Assembly (NCBI GenBank): GCA_011947345.1
Contig: JAAVTG010001003.1
Coordinates: forward strand, 248,001-312,000
Length of the DNA: 64,000 bases
DNA from: Phytophthora quininea
Lineage: Eukaryota; Oomycota; Peronosporomycetes; Peronosporales; Peronosporaceae
Reading direction: 5' to 3'
Shown piece after piece: positions 1 through 11,728 of this stretch; within the stretch, counting starts at the first letter, position 1, and each line of letters begins with the position of its first letter. The notes beneath the pieces are model-generated. The model was not told the DNA's origin and searched no databases. It saw nothing but the letters and a program-made list of their open reading frames with translations. Made by a program: the position numbers and the translations under genes.

Positions 1-1
1 A

Positions 2-253
2 GCAAAAGTGCTCGCACCCCAATGCAACGACACGTGCAAAGCGGACGACGGCAGCATCTTCTTCTTTAGCTGTGCCCCGAATCGGGTGTCTCGCCGCGTG
101 AACATGACAGGTTCGTCGCTTGAAGCGATCGACATCGTCGTGAAAAACATCCCGGTGCTTCATGATGGTCGCGATCATCCCGAGGGCTGGCTCCCAAGAG
201 GGTATGCCATCCGCCGAGCAGAGACCGATGCGTTGATGAAGCAATCGGATTGA
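2..253 (+). CDS. C-terminal end of an unidentified protein (5' partial)
   Basis: An open frame enters from the left edge and stops at 251-253, giving about 84 residues. The segment ends with a mixed hydrophilic stretch (HDGRDHPEGWLPRGYAIRRAE) and shows no domain I recognise. The 5' part lies outside the window, so no start can be chosen. It could be the tail of a larger gene or a chance open frame; its length at a window edge gives moderate support only. Confidence 0.4.
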   Translation, partial: AKVLAPQCNDTCKADDGSIFFFSCAPNRVSRRVNMTGSSLEAIDIVVKNIPVLHDGRDHPEGWLPRGYAIRRAETDALMKQSD

Positions 254-826
254 CTCTGCAGTGAAAGACACAAGTGGATAGCCCCCTGACGGTGATTCAC
301 TGTCGACGGGGTCTCTCTGCAAGACGAGAGCGCTGCTTCATCTTCCGATCGGAGGCTGGGGTTCGCGCCTTTAGCGGCGGTGCCCAAGATGGGAAAAGCA
401 AAGTAAACACCATGAACAGCGGCCGTGAATAAAATTCTCTCGCGATGGAGGAGATGACAAACCTAACAGATTCCGCGCAGGCATTTCGTCTGGTGTGATC
501 AGGCTGCAACCATTAGCTCGCCCTGTTACTGCTAGACGGGCATCGAAACCCCCGCAAGGCTGTAACGCTGGCTTGCTTTGTGAATGGTCTGTGTGTGCGT
601 GAGCCTGAGCACATCCCGCGGAGTCTTCAAGTGAGTCTACAACGGGGCGGCGCTCGCGGTTGTCGCGTCCGTGCTTTGACCCGCGACTCATTATCCGACC
701 TCGATCTCGGCGCGCCCCTGCCGTGTCCCCTGCGGACGTTCCTTCGATCTGTCGTGGAGTTCTAGGTTCGTCGGCCCCCGCTCGCCTCATTAACCAGTGG
801 ACCGCGTTGGACCCGAAGCTGCGACC
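254..826. other. Intergenic / upstream region
   Basis: No convincing gene is seen. Short open frames on both strands lack recognisable domains. The right part is the presumed promoter and 5' leader of the gene starting at 827. Confidence 0.5.
787..800 (+). promoter_or_regulatory. Possible oomycete initiator-like element
   Basis: TCATTAACCAGTGG begins 40 nt before the ATG at 827. It keeps the TCATT core and a correctly spaced CA of the oomycete initiator described in the literature, but the pyrimidine positions and the T-rich tail do not match. This is a weak positional candidate. Confidence 0.25.
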
Positions 827-3801
827 ATGGAGCCGGCGTTGATGGCGCTGCAGTCGCTGTGCGAGCGCTCGTGGGAGCTGCAGCCGCTGTGCGAGACGCT
901 GCTGGGTCGCCTCGTGGCGCTCTGCGGCTACACGGACCACTTCCGAGCTCAAGAGCCGCTGCCGGACAACACGCCGTCGGACGCCGAGCTGCAGTGGCCT
1001 GCCCAAGTGGATGCAGCCCTATCACGCTTTACACACTTGCTGGAGAGTCAGGCAGCGACGGAGAACGCTGTCTTTCGCCTCGTCGTGGCTCCTGCTCCTG
1101 TACGGGAGATTCGCGCTATCCACACGTGGCTGGATGCGTCATTTCGAGGACTTCATGCAGAGCACGTGGACCCTAGCGCAGGCTGGGCGCAGGAATGGGA
1201 AGAGAGTCTGGAGAGAGCTGACCAGGCGCTGCAGATTGCCGCCAAGATGGAAGTGGATTCTGCAGGAGACACCAGTGACAGAGAGCAGCTCGAGATGCTA
1301 GCAGCGGTCAAGTTCGCCTACCAGCAGGTACAGAGAGCCAATCGACGTATTGCCAAACAGAAGGCGAACCGCAGCGCAAGTAACAGCGGTAGCAGCGCGG
1401 CGGAGATGCAAGCAGACGGCGGCGTTGAGTTTTTCCCCGACTACGAAGAATCGCTGCGCGTGCTGTTTCGCAAGTTGGTTCGTGTTGGCAAAGTGCAGGT
1501 GCCGGTGTTACCCCAATGGTTCCTTTCTCCTGCTGAAGTGGCGATCAATCCGACGACCCGCTTCCGTGGCGGACCTAAGAGTCTAATCGCCAGTGCCACC
1601 TGGATGCGGACGCGGGGACTGCGTAAGGACGGAGTCCAGCAATTGCTTATCAAGGAATTGGTTCTCGACTCTGAGATTGAGACTGAGATCGCTGCAGCCG
1701 TTGAGGTTATGCAGCAAGAAGCAGAGCTGCTGCAGAATTGCAGCCGTGACCCGCATGTACTGCGGTTAGTAGGAGGCTGCACCTTTGGTCCCCACCCGTT
1801 CCTTGCGTTTGAGAACCCATGGGCAGCTCCTGAGTGTGGAGCAGTCTTGACTTCCATCGAGGATTACTTGAACTTGTCTGTTGATCACCGCCGCCAAGTG
1901 TTTCGCCTGCTCGCGCAGACTGCGTCCGGTTTAAAGAGCATGCACGCCGAGTCGCTGGTTCACGGTGACATCTGCTGCGCTAACATTCTCGTCGGAGATG
2001 ATAGTCAAGCTCGACTCGCGAACGTCCGATCATTTTCCCTGGCACGATCCTCATCGGAAGTATCTGCATCGAACGCCGCTGGCTCGCTAAGATGGCAAGC
2101 CCCAGAGCTGTTGAAAAGCGATGCAAAAACGGACATGGCGTCGGATATTTACGCGTTAGGAATGACGTTGCTAGAAGCCATATCAGGGGAATTGCCGTGG
2201 GGATTCCTCGCCGACGACGAAGTACGGGAGCGAGCACTGCGTGGCGAAATGCCCCTGTGCCCTGTAGGTGTTGATGATAGCGTGTGGTCGCTAGTGGAAG
2301 CGATGTGTGATGCAGATCGAGCAGCGAGACCAGAAATCGATACCGTAGTCGAAGAGCTACAAGCTTTAGCAGAGGAAGAACGTGAACGGGATGGCGATGA
2401 TACAAGCTTTGAAAAGACACCACGCCACCGTTGCCACTACCGCGAATTACCAGTGCCGATTATCTGCGTGCGGCTTCTTCCTCCTTTGCGGCACTCTCTG
2501 CTAAAGAGGCTCCGATCAACCCTAACGGCGCTAGCACTAGCAGGCGACAAAATAGTCCAAAGGACAACAAGCCAACACCTCCACCAGCCGTGGGCATTCC
2601 TGTGCAAGAACCACCGCAACCAATCGAGCGTGAGCCTCCGATCCCCAAGATTGCGGTTGTCGAACTTCAACAGAAATGGCTCGGCGTCAAGATCAATGCG
2701 ATCGGCAACCGAGTTGCCGTGAGCAAGTTCTTACGCACGGAATCCGGCGCAGCAGGAGAAATCGAGGCGTCCGGAAGAGTCAGCCGCGGCGACGTTATCG
2801 TGGGAATCAATGGCCAAAATGTGCGCGGACTTGATCGCCTGCAGGTCGGCGCTATTGTCCAAAGCTCGTCTCGGCCACTTGAAGTCTCATTCGAGCGAGA
2901 CCCTAAGCTACTTACAGACTCTTTCCGTTTCCGTGGACTCCCCATGGACCCTCGCTGGCGTGATCGTGGCTCAGCACTGCCACTTCCGGGCTCATTAAAT
3001 AGCATGCTCACTTGCAGCGGCGAGAGTAGTCGCGGCGAGAGCCAAACAGATGCTACTAGTGCCGAGCCGTTCTCGATTGAGATTTGGTTTTCGCTGGCTG
3101 AGCTAGGGGACACGTTCATGGGCGGTGTCTTGCTCGGTGCGCAGGATCTACCGTTCCAGGAGACAAGCGACTCCAATGGCTGGCCGTACGTCCACCACCA
3201 ACTTTTAGCTGTAGATCCGATGGGCAACCTCTGGTGCTCGTTCTTGAACCGAACGACGCCAGTTTGTGTGGCGCGAGAGCTCTCACTAACACATTGGTAT
3301 CACCTCGTGGTGACGTACGGTGGAGACGCCGACTCGGACCGCGCGACCTTCAGTAGGAATGACCAACCAGAGCAATTGCTGACTGTTTATCTGAACGGAG
3401 AGCAGCGATTGTCTGATGCGGGTCCGCTGTGTTCCGCTTGGCCTCAGCTCCGCTACGTGAACGTTGGCTCCGGCTGCATCAGCGGCATGAATCCAGCCAA
3501 GCCAGAGTCCCATTTCCAAGGCTGGTTCGGCTTTAGTGGCCTCGTGTTCGACTTGCGCGTGTGGCAGCGTCGGGAGTTGACAGCGACTCAAGTCCAGCTC
3601 CTGTTCCGCGGCAGTAGCGACCTTGTTGACCAGCCCGGCTACTCGCTGCGTCGTGACTTCCTCGGTGAAGAGGCCGATCCTAGATATGACAGCAGTCGTC
3701 CCAAACGCAGCTCTCCTCGCAGTAGACTGCAAGGCCCGCCGTTCGCCGAGCTCGTGCGCACCTCGTGGCCGCATCAGGTCGGCGCGCAGATCTACAGCTA
3801 G
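827..3801 (+). CDS. Pseudokinase-PDZ-LamG-like multidomain protein
   Basis: The ATG at 827 opens a helical N-terminal region (about residues 1-200), then a TKL-like kinase domain. It has an invariant-type lysine (LLIKEL), catalytic-loop HGDICCANIL keeping Asp and Asn, and GSLRWQAPE for the activation segment end. The DFG position reads as RSF in ANVRSFSLAR, so metal binding is probably lost and a pseudokinase is likely. The frame changes by -1 at an A run (2412-2415), where one extra A would restore it. Reading then continues into a proline-rich linker, a PDZ domain (about 2660-2910; GDVIVGINGQ), and a concanavalin/LamG-like beta-sandwich (about 3060-3640; FSIEIWF, HWYHLVVTY, VYLNGEQ). It could be two genes, but the linker and the missing start codon downstream favour one. 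Confidence 0.72.
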
Positions 3802-4174
3802 TCTAGAGAGGAGATGGGAAGTTCGTGCAAGTCTGTGTGTGTCGCGTGGTAGCGTCTAGCAGTGCTAAAAGCCCTCAATGGCTATAAGTTGAATAGCTCA
3901 AGTTGCAGTTGACGGCAACTCCCGCCTCGTCACATACGCCAAATAGACACGCATCCAATTTAGTGTACCAAACACCAATTTCCTCCCTAAGCGGCATTCT
4001 CGGGGTCAGCTCGCAAGGGCCGCTCGCTACCCGTCTCGTGCAGGTCCATCCGCTTCTTCACGCGGCGTGGCGTCCTACTGTCCACCTGCAGCACTGTATC
4101 AACTCTCTATCGAGTCGCTTCCAGCGTCGTAACACCCAGCTTAACGCTCACTACACCCCACAGACCCAAGCTAC
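3802..4174. other. Intergenic region
   Basis: 370 bp between two same-strand genes. No RNA gene or coding domain is seen. It presumably contains the terminator of the upstream gene and the promoter of the ubiquitin ligase gene. Confidence 0.5.
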
Positions 4175-7100
4175 ATGGCTGAGCCGCTTCCTTTCCACTC
4201 TGCGGCGGCGCTACGCAGCTTCTTGCAGCACCAGGCAGTGGACCACATCAATAGAGAACTGATGATCAAGCTGTTGGCCGGATTGCGCCGTTTACCAGCA
4301 CTGGGGGATGAGCAGGAGGCTGCTTCAGTGCCTCTGGAAGACATTGGCGGCTTCTTGGATGCCATGCTGCTAGCCCACGCAGACCGCCTCATGGCCCAAA
4401 ACGGTGTCCAGCTACAGGACGCAGAGCTGATGCCTCCAGTGACCCGCGAGGCGTTCTTTGAACGCTTCAAGCCCAAGAGCTCAACGCAAGTGCTGTGCGG
4501 CTACCTGTTCCAGCGGAACGACATTGTGTTCAACTGCAAGACCTGCCAGAGTGACGAGACGTGTGTCTTGTGTCTTAAATGTTTCCAAAACGGCAACCAC
4601 GAGGGTCACGATGTGTTTTTCCATCGTACTAGTCCAGGGGAGTGTGTGACTGTGGAGACAGTGAGGCCTGGGCGCCAGAGGGCTTTTGCATTTATCATGG
4701 GCAAAGAGAGGGAGATACTGCTACTGCTCCGGATAGTGGGGAAGCAAATTCGCTCCCGATTGATGTTATGAGGATCGCAGATGTGTTATTTGAGGCTATT
4801 GTTGAGTTTTGCGTGGAGATGGCGAAGAAGTCGATGCAGGTGTTTGATGCGGAGGACGTGGACGCACAGGGACGCCAGTGGCTGTATGAACTGCGTCAGA
4901 AACAGAATGGAAGCGTGGAAGACGAACAAATGATGGAGAGGCAGTTCCACGTGCGGATCTGCAACGACGACGTTCATTCAGATGAAGATTTAATCCGATC
5001 ACTGACACAGAAGGGTATCCCTAAAGCGGAGGATCTAGTGCGAGCAATTGACTCGAATGGGAATGAGATTGTAGCGCAAAACTTGACGTTGCGGGCTGCA
5101 CTAACCCTCATGCAGGCGCTGAAGAGTGAAGGATGGCATGTGTGTGTCGTGCAGGACCAGCACATTCACGACGAGGACGTGCTTTTGCGTGTGACGCAAT
5201 GGGTGAAAACCATTTGCTCGTTATCTAAGCCATTGCACGTGCTGTTCTGCGATAAGCTCTTTGCGACTACCAACGGTCAGACCAAGGAGCCGATTCAGAT
5301 CATGTTTCTGTCGGATCCTTATTTCCGCAAGGACATCGTATTGGAGCTATACGAGCTGTATTTGAAGCTCCAAGGAGACAAAGACCCAAAGTTACAGTTC
5401 TCGGTCGTTTTCCTGAAAGTGTACAGCCGCATGATGTTGAAGTACTTTTGCGGCGTGGGCACACGGGAAGAATCGCTCTTCCAATATGGTGTCCAGATTC
5501 TAACTACTCCCTCAATCGTCCATCACTTGGCTGGTCTTGGGCTACTGGATATGCTGTTGGATACGATCAACACAGCTCTTGAGATGGCGCGCGCTCCAAC
5601 GCGGCCGCCCCACCAGCACCAAGCTGCCCATCATACGCTTGACTGTGATCACCCGCTACTGAAATTTAGACGGTATCACTTTGTTATTGAAAACTTTGGC
5701 TACGTGCTAGGCATTCCAGCGATGTCTAGCGATTTGCTGTTGCGGCCGGAACTTTTACGTAAATGGTTGGATGCTTTGGCAGAGATTCAGGGGTTGGATC
5801 CGCAGATCCGGATACAGGACGGCCGCGCCCACGTCACGTTTGAGACCCAGTCCTGGTTTACGGCTTTTGGCTTCCACGCCAATGTGAGCAAGATAATTAC
5901 GTTTACATCTAAGGCTCTTCGATACCACGAGGCTGTTGACAAGGAGACTCGTAACCAGGATAGAGAGCGCATGGTCTTTAATGTGCTTGAAGGTTTTTGG
6001 GATCAGCTGGAGCGTGCTGATGTGACCACGACTCGCTTGCAGTTGTACGCACCCCCTTGCGGCAGGCTCATGGGGTCTCCATTTACGGATAAGATCGTCA
6101 AATTTGACGTCGGGTCACAGCCTGTGTCTTTCCACAACCCCCTGCACGGGTTGCTGGCGAGTTTCCTCATTGAAAGCCTCTATTATGGCCCGCCGCCTGC
6201 TCCTGGTAGTGCTGTTCCGTGGATTACTGACTGGGGTGCTCTTATTGAAAAGTCTATGGCAAAGGTGCTACAGCTCAACGGAGATAAAGACGATACGCTC
6301 GGTGAGTTCATTCAGCACAAGAAAGCCATGCTGATCTATGGAATGATGGAGTACCCCTTACGTTCACTGGTACTATGTGCGCAGATTAGCTGTGGGTTTT
6401 GGATTCGCAATGGCCAGAATATGCAGCGACAGTTGCTAAACTACACTAGCCCACCGTGGTGCAGTGAATTGCGAGATTTAGACCTATTCCTGATCCAAGT
6501 AAGTGCTACGATTGTGGGATTCCCCAAGTTCTTGACGATATTCTTTGATCGGTTTGGCCTGTCTGAATGGCTGCTGTCATGGATAAATTCTCGTGATACC
6601 AGCAATGAAAGCTCCGGAATTTCTGCTCGCGAAGCTCAATCTGCCGGTACAGATGATGAAAAGATGGTAGGAGTACTGGAGGCCGCACTGTTGCAATTGA
6701 TCTGGACTGTGACTGAGCTTACTCCTCCTTTGGATGCCATTGAGCTGCACGATACAGTGTTGCGACGTGAGATTATCCACCGACTAAGCCAACACCCGTG
6801 TCGTCTGTCCGAATTGCTTGACCAAACGACGTTCGTTGTTTCCACACCGTACGGTGGCATCTCCGCACGACAGGAGAAGCAGCACCTGACGCGGCTCGAG
6901 CGAATCTTAGATGAAGTGGCTGACGAGCAGGTGAAACGATCAGTGATGGTTGCTCCTCTTGGTGACGGAGGCACTGATGATGGTGTGGGGGACGGTGCTA
7001 TGGAGCCCACCAAGTATATTTTGAAGAAGGAGTTTTTCAAAGAGTATGATCCGTCCTTCTACCACTTGAGTCGTCCTGGGCACGAGAAGGCTCAGTTTTC

Positions 7101-10100
7101 ACGGCAGGAAGCGCTCTTCAAGACGTGGAAAGTGGAAGACGAGCCCATTCCTTTGGTATCTCAACTTCCACCGCCGCATGTGTCCTTGGGGACAGTGCGA
7201 TTCCTAGTACTTGAACAAGGTTTGTTGGGTGTCTTGCGTCTTGTTCTAGAGGATGCTATTGGCTCCATAGGTGGCAGCAGCGTCCCCGCAATCAAACGGA
7301 CAAACGTTATGGTGATAGTTCGTGCCATCCACTTGATCAATTTAGCTGTGCTAGTCCTGAAGCGCGGCGCGGGCGGATCTTCATTACCTCAGCAAAATGA
7401 GATTGTTTTATCGGAGAGCAAACGTCGTAAGACATTAGCACTGCTCCGTAGTGGACCTGAGGCGTTTGGAGAAGTCGAAATTACCAGTCGCGGGAAAAAC
7501 GTGTGAAGAGACAGCCAGTCTCCAACGATGGCGATGGAGACGTGCAAATGAGCAGTGACAGCGACCAGGGGGACTTTGGCGAAGTAAGTGAATTGAGTAT
7601 TGTCGCGCTGCTTGTGTCTCTTTCGAAAGACCAAGTCAAACACGACTTTGAGACCTCCAAACCAACGATCTCTGCCATCTATTGGGTCTTGCGTGAGTTG
7701 GCAGCATTAGATCCTATTATCCATGGCTACGTAGAGCTAAAGGTCTGGAGTGGCATGAAGAAACATGAAGAACTAATGGCTGAAAACGGCATGTCGAAGG
7801 CGCAGCTAAAGAAGCTCCATCAACAGCGTGCCATTGAGGCGATGATGGCACGCCAGCGAGCATTCGCGCAGTCGAGTGCCTTTGCAGAAATGGAGGACGA
7901 GGATGAAGATGAGGTGGACACAGGTGGATCCGTTGGAACCAAATTGGATATGGATATGGGTGACTCGACTAGCGAATTGCCGGGACATACCATTGTCTAT
8001 CGACCGCCCCTCCACCAGACTGCATCATTTGCTCGCAAAAGGAGAGAGATGAGCCAATCATGTACATTGGCCACGCCCAGATGAGCAAAGTCAACGAGCA
8101 TGCTTGCCAAAACCTCCCTGCCGAGGTCGAGACAGCTTCTAGTGCTGCTGACGGGACGTCATCCGTCACAGGAGCGGTGCCGTTCCCTCCGCAAATCTAC
8201 CTGTCCTTGTGTGGCCATGCTGTCCACTTGCGTTGCTGGCAGAAATACTTCGAGTCGGTGAAAGCTCAGTCCCGGTTCAACCTTGAACACAGCCAAACGA
8301 ACATTGCTTTCGACGCGCACTTCGGCGAGTTCCTTTGCCCTCTTTGCCAGGCACTCAGCTCGATGCTTGTGCCGAGCTTGCCGATTAGTCCAGCGTTGAC
8401 ACTCGCAGATCAACAACGTGACCGTGATGCCATGGAGCGTGTCTTCCAATCCAAACAAGACACGTCCAGCATCTTGTCGTGGCTGTGGGAAGGGCTTCCC
8501 AATCGGTTGGAAGAGCTAAACCCGCAACAAGATAGCATGAGTGACGATGAGAACGAAGACGAGAGCGCCCGCCAGCAACGCCAAGACGATATCCGCGCGA
8601 TGAATCAGTTCGCAGTGTCTTTTCTGGAGGCGATGCTGCGCTTTCAGCCGGAAATGACTCACGTGACGGCTGCAATGGCGGCTCTGAAGAAGGGTTACTT
8701 CTCTACTGGTCCCCAGCTTACACATTTAATTTGGTCATCTGTTGCTTCGACGATAACAAGCACTCAGCGAAGCGGGATCTCATCGGCCATCTATTCCCTT
8801 GAGATGTTCGGATCTGCCTCAAAGAACGGAAGAACGAACGCCACTAGCAGGTCGAATGGGGAGCGGTCCCTTCGTCTGCTGCATCCTCCTTTTCCTCTCT
8901 TCGTATCACGTCCATTCTGAACCCTGCAGTGCCATGTCTAAAGACGCGCGTGGCGGTGTCGCTTCCTGAAGCGCTGGACCAGCAGCTCGATCAGTTTACT
9001 CCCAAGGACGACAGCAAACTCAACATCTTGCTGCGCTCTCTGCGACGCATACCGCTTTTATTTGCAGGCCGACACCGCGGGTTCTTCCAAGGTATGTGCC
9101 AACCAATTTTACAAAACTTTCGTCTTGCATTTTCGTCGGAGGAGTGGGCGCAGACGCTGTCGAAGAGCAGCCCACCGCTGCAACTTGGTCAACCGATTTT
9201 GGGTCAAGATCTGTTCTACCTGTGCGTGGCTGTCTGCAGCAGCATGTTAACTACAAAGGCGGAGATTCTCCTTACGATTCGGTCGCTGTGTGTACTGCAT
9301 ATGGCGCAAGTTCTCGTCCAACTTGCTCAAATGCAGACAGAAGACGAAGACGACTGTCTTGAGGAGGACCAACTTGAGTCGGAAAGCAACCGAAAAGCTG
9401 GTAACGAGCGACAAACTCCAGCAGATACGGAGGAGATGCAACGAGGTTTAGAGGTGCTTATGGCCCGTCTTTCAAACGAAGCAGGGGTCGACCTGACTAA
9501 CTCGAACGATGGCCGCCCACCGCAAGGCAGACAGCTCCAGCTGCTCTTCAAGTCGTCGTGTCTCGCCTTCATGAGGCAAGTGACGTTGTTGTGTCGCGCA
9601 TTCTTCCGTGGCGAGCAGGACCCTGATGCTGCGTGGAGTGCGAACTTCGTGAGCTCCCTGCGACTCAGCACCAACTACCACGACATGTGCCAACAGCTGG
9701 GTCTGCCAACCATCGCCCAACTACTAGCAGATGAAGCGTTGGTAGGATACCTCGAGCAGGCCGCTCGAGAGCTTCGCACTCGCCCCACCTGTGCGGCAGT
9801 GTCGAATGAGCTGCAAGTTCGTTACAAGCAAAGTGGGCTTGTCGAACCACTTGTTCGTGCTTTACAGAATCTAATCGCAGGGAAGAGAAGCAGAAGACAG
9901 AGGCCAGTGCCACTGAGCGCCAGCTCCTTCTCGCTCGCAGCAACTTGAGCAAGATCCCTGCTTTACCACTCCGCTTAGAGCCTGACCCGCAACAGGATAA
10001 GAGCTTATTCCACTTCGCTAACATCCGTCTCGTGCGGTTGGCGTCGTCTTACACAGACTTGCACTCGGAGGTTTTGGGCAAAAGCAAGTGCAAACAGACG

Positions 10101-10484
10101 TGGAAGACGGTCGAAAACCCGGCCATTTGTCTGGTTTGCGAGCAAGTGTTGTGCGCTGGAACGGAGTGTTGTCGACGCCGCAGCGATGGCATGGGGGCCT
10201 GCACTCACCACGCCATTACGTGCGGCGCCGGTGTAGGCCTCTTCTTCTTGATGCGATCGTCATCAGTCTTGTTGGTCTTTGGGCCTCGGAGCTCCTACTT
10301 TGGCTCGCCGTATCTAGATATGTTCGGTGAGGAAGACATTAACGTACGTCGTGGTCGCCCTCTCTATCTGAATGCCAAGCGAATGAAGGCGTTGCAGGCT
10401 CTATATGCCAACCACCAACTCGCTAACGAGGTCGCTCGAAATCGCCGCACGTCTGACCAGTATATCCGCAACAATTATTACTGA
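4175..10484 (+). CDS. UBR1/UBR2/PRT6-type N-recognin E3 ubiquitin ligase
   Basis: Orthologue-type N-degron E3 that selects proteins with destabilising N-terminal residues. The UBR-box zinc finger lies at about 4490-4710 (CGYLF, CVLCLKCF, HEGHDVFFH, then CDCGDSEAW). A ClpS-like domain follows at about 4930-5170 (VRICNDDVHSDEDLI), so both basic and bulky hydrophobic N-termini could be read. A basic NLS-like stretch at about 7490 precedes an RING-H2 domain (8015-8380: CIIC, CGHAVHLRCW, CPLCQ). The C-terminal UBR autoinhibitory-type region has NPAICLVC, CC and GACTHHAITC. Five -1 frameshifts fall at GGGG 4637-4640, AAAAA 7495-7499, CCCC 8007-8010, GGGG 8858-8861 and about 9884. Restoring one base at each gives one continuous protein of about 2,100 residues. 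The 3' end overlaps the antisense PX gene by 84 nt. Confidence 0.93.
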
Positions 10485-11174
10485 TGGGAAAACATGAGAA
10501 TCAATAGATGACAAATGCATGTACTCATTCAACAGACTGCTGCTGCTCCAGCAAAAAGCTTCCAGTAAAGCAGGAACGAGATCTTGGCCATGGCATTTGC
10601 GCTTCAAAGACTTTTGCTGCACCCGACGACGGCCCAAGCGAACGAACTCGTTGACGAACGAAGCGAGAACCACCTTCCGCTTCTCGACATTGGCGATGAT
10701 CTTGACAACCCCGCGAGGTTGTTGCACGTTGAAGCGCGTGTAGAGCACAAAGTCCGTGCAGTAGTCACAGGTGCATTGGGGCAGAATGCGAACGCTCTGA
10801 GCGACATCATCTCGCAATTTGTCGAAGTCGGAGAACCGATGCTCGATAGTGTACGAGTATTGCTCACTTGACGTAGATTTTGTGGTGGATGATGACTCAA
10901 CAGACTGGTTCTCAGCAGGTGTCGTTGGTTTGACGAAGATCCTCAGCAGGTAAAATACCACGCCGTCTCTGTCGCGAGTGCCGTCAATTTCGATCTTGTC
11001 GATGGTGTTTAGAAACTTGACTGCCTTGGAGGCGCTCCACCGCTGGTGTGCGACGACATTCAAACGGCTTGAAGGTTTGGAGTTATTGTCTTGTTCGGGT
11101 GTCGTAGAAGACTTGTGCTCTTCATCTTGCGATCTCAACTCTTGGTGTTGCTCCATGGAAGTTCTTGAGGCCAC
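10401..11174 (-). CDS. PX-domain (phosphoinositide-binding) protein
   Basis: A 257-residue single-frame protein. After a Ser/Gln-rich N-terminus comes a PX-type fold: IEIDGTRDRDGVVFYLLRIF, then YTIEHRFSDFDKL matching the PX R-[YF]-S-[DE]-F signature. A Cys-rich insert (CTCDYC) and a basic helix (RKVVLASFVNEFVRLGRRR) follow. PX domains bind phosphoinositides on endosomal membranes; the ligand here is inferred. The last 28 or so residues are antisense to the end of the UBR gene and may be an artefact of a lost base near 10500 that hides an earlier stop. It is convergent with the UBR gene. Confidence 0.72.
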   Translation of the reverse strand: MASRTSMEQHQELRSQDEEHKSSTTPEQDNNSKPSSRLNVVAHQRWSASKAVKFLNTIDKIEIDGTRDRDGVVFYLLRIFVKPTTPAENQSVESSSTTKSTSSEQYSYTIEHRFSDFDKLRDDVAQSVRILPQCTCDYCTDFVLYTRFNVQQPRGVVKIIANVEKRKVVLASFVNEFVRLGRRRVQQKSLKRKCHGQDLVPALLEAFCWSSSSLLNEYMHLSSIDSHVFPSVIIVADILVRRAAISSDLVSELVVGI

Positions 11175-11728
11175 TTTGGCGATGTTGAGTGGAATTGGAA
11201 GTGAAGAAATACTACTCCGACTGGCAATGTTTATGGAAAACCGTGATTATGAATGCCATATCTTGAGAATGTTTGCTTCACTCCTAACAAATCATTGAAT
11301 TATGCGTACACAAGGATTTATGTGCTGCTGTCGTCGCCATGAAAATTCTGACGTTCATCCATCTACGGTGATGCCTGCTTTGCTCCTTTTGCTCGGTCTT
11401 GTGACCCACGTTGCTGACAGTGCCATCCTCATTTCCTGCGGCCTAGTCGCTCTCTTGGTGTGGTGTCGGAAGTGAACTGTTGTGACTGAGCAAATCTCGA
11501 CAGAAAGTTACAGTTCTTAAATACTCATTAGCACGTGTTTGCGTGTGCACTTTTCCCAGCAAACCTTTTCCAGCTTGGCTAGCGTCAAACTGCTGCAATT
11601 TGTTTGCGTCGAATAATGGCTTGCGTGATCTTTTTGCAAAAGGAATTGACTCGAAGCGCTTTCTGGCCATGTGGCTGCGTGTTTGACGTGATCGGTTGAG
11701 TCTGCTAGTCAAAACAATACCTTTTGCT
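11175..11728. other. Intergenic region with no supported gene
   Basis: Small open frames on both strands carry no domain. A short hydrophobic plus-strand stretch near 11360-11470 may belong to the decayed transporter that follows, but cannot be joined to it convincingly. Confidence 0.4.

Noticed and set aside
371..1006. 211-residue minus-strand frame with Arg/Ala/Gln-rich repeats
   Set aside because: It is the antisense shadow of GC-rich coding sequence of the pseudokinase gene and lacks any domain.
2382..2406. Possible intron (GT...AG) at the pseudokinase frame change
   Set aside because: Only 25 nt, far below the 57-184 nt introns seen in this window; a lost A at 2412-2415 explains the join better.
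3286..3774. 162-residue minus-strand frame
   Set aside because: Antisense to the LamG-like domain; no recognisable domain.
4637..4650. Intron at the UBR-box frame change
   Set aside because: No GT-AG pair of workable size; one added G gives exactly the conserved GGVCDCGD.
8760..8960. Two +1 shifts using the third frame in the UBR gene
   Set aside because: Needs two events of the opposite direction; one -1 event at GGGG 8858-8861 gives a continuous chain.
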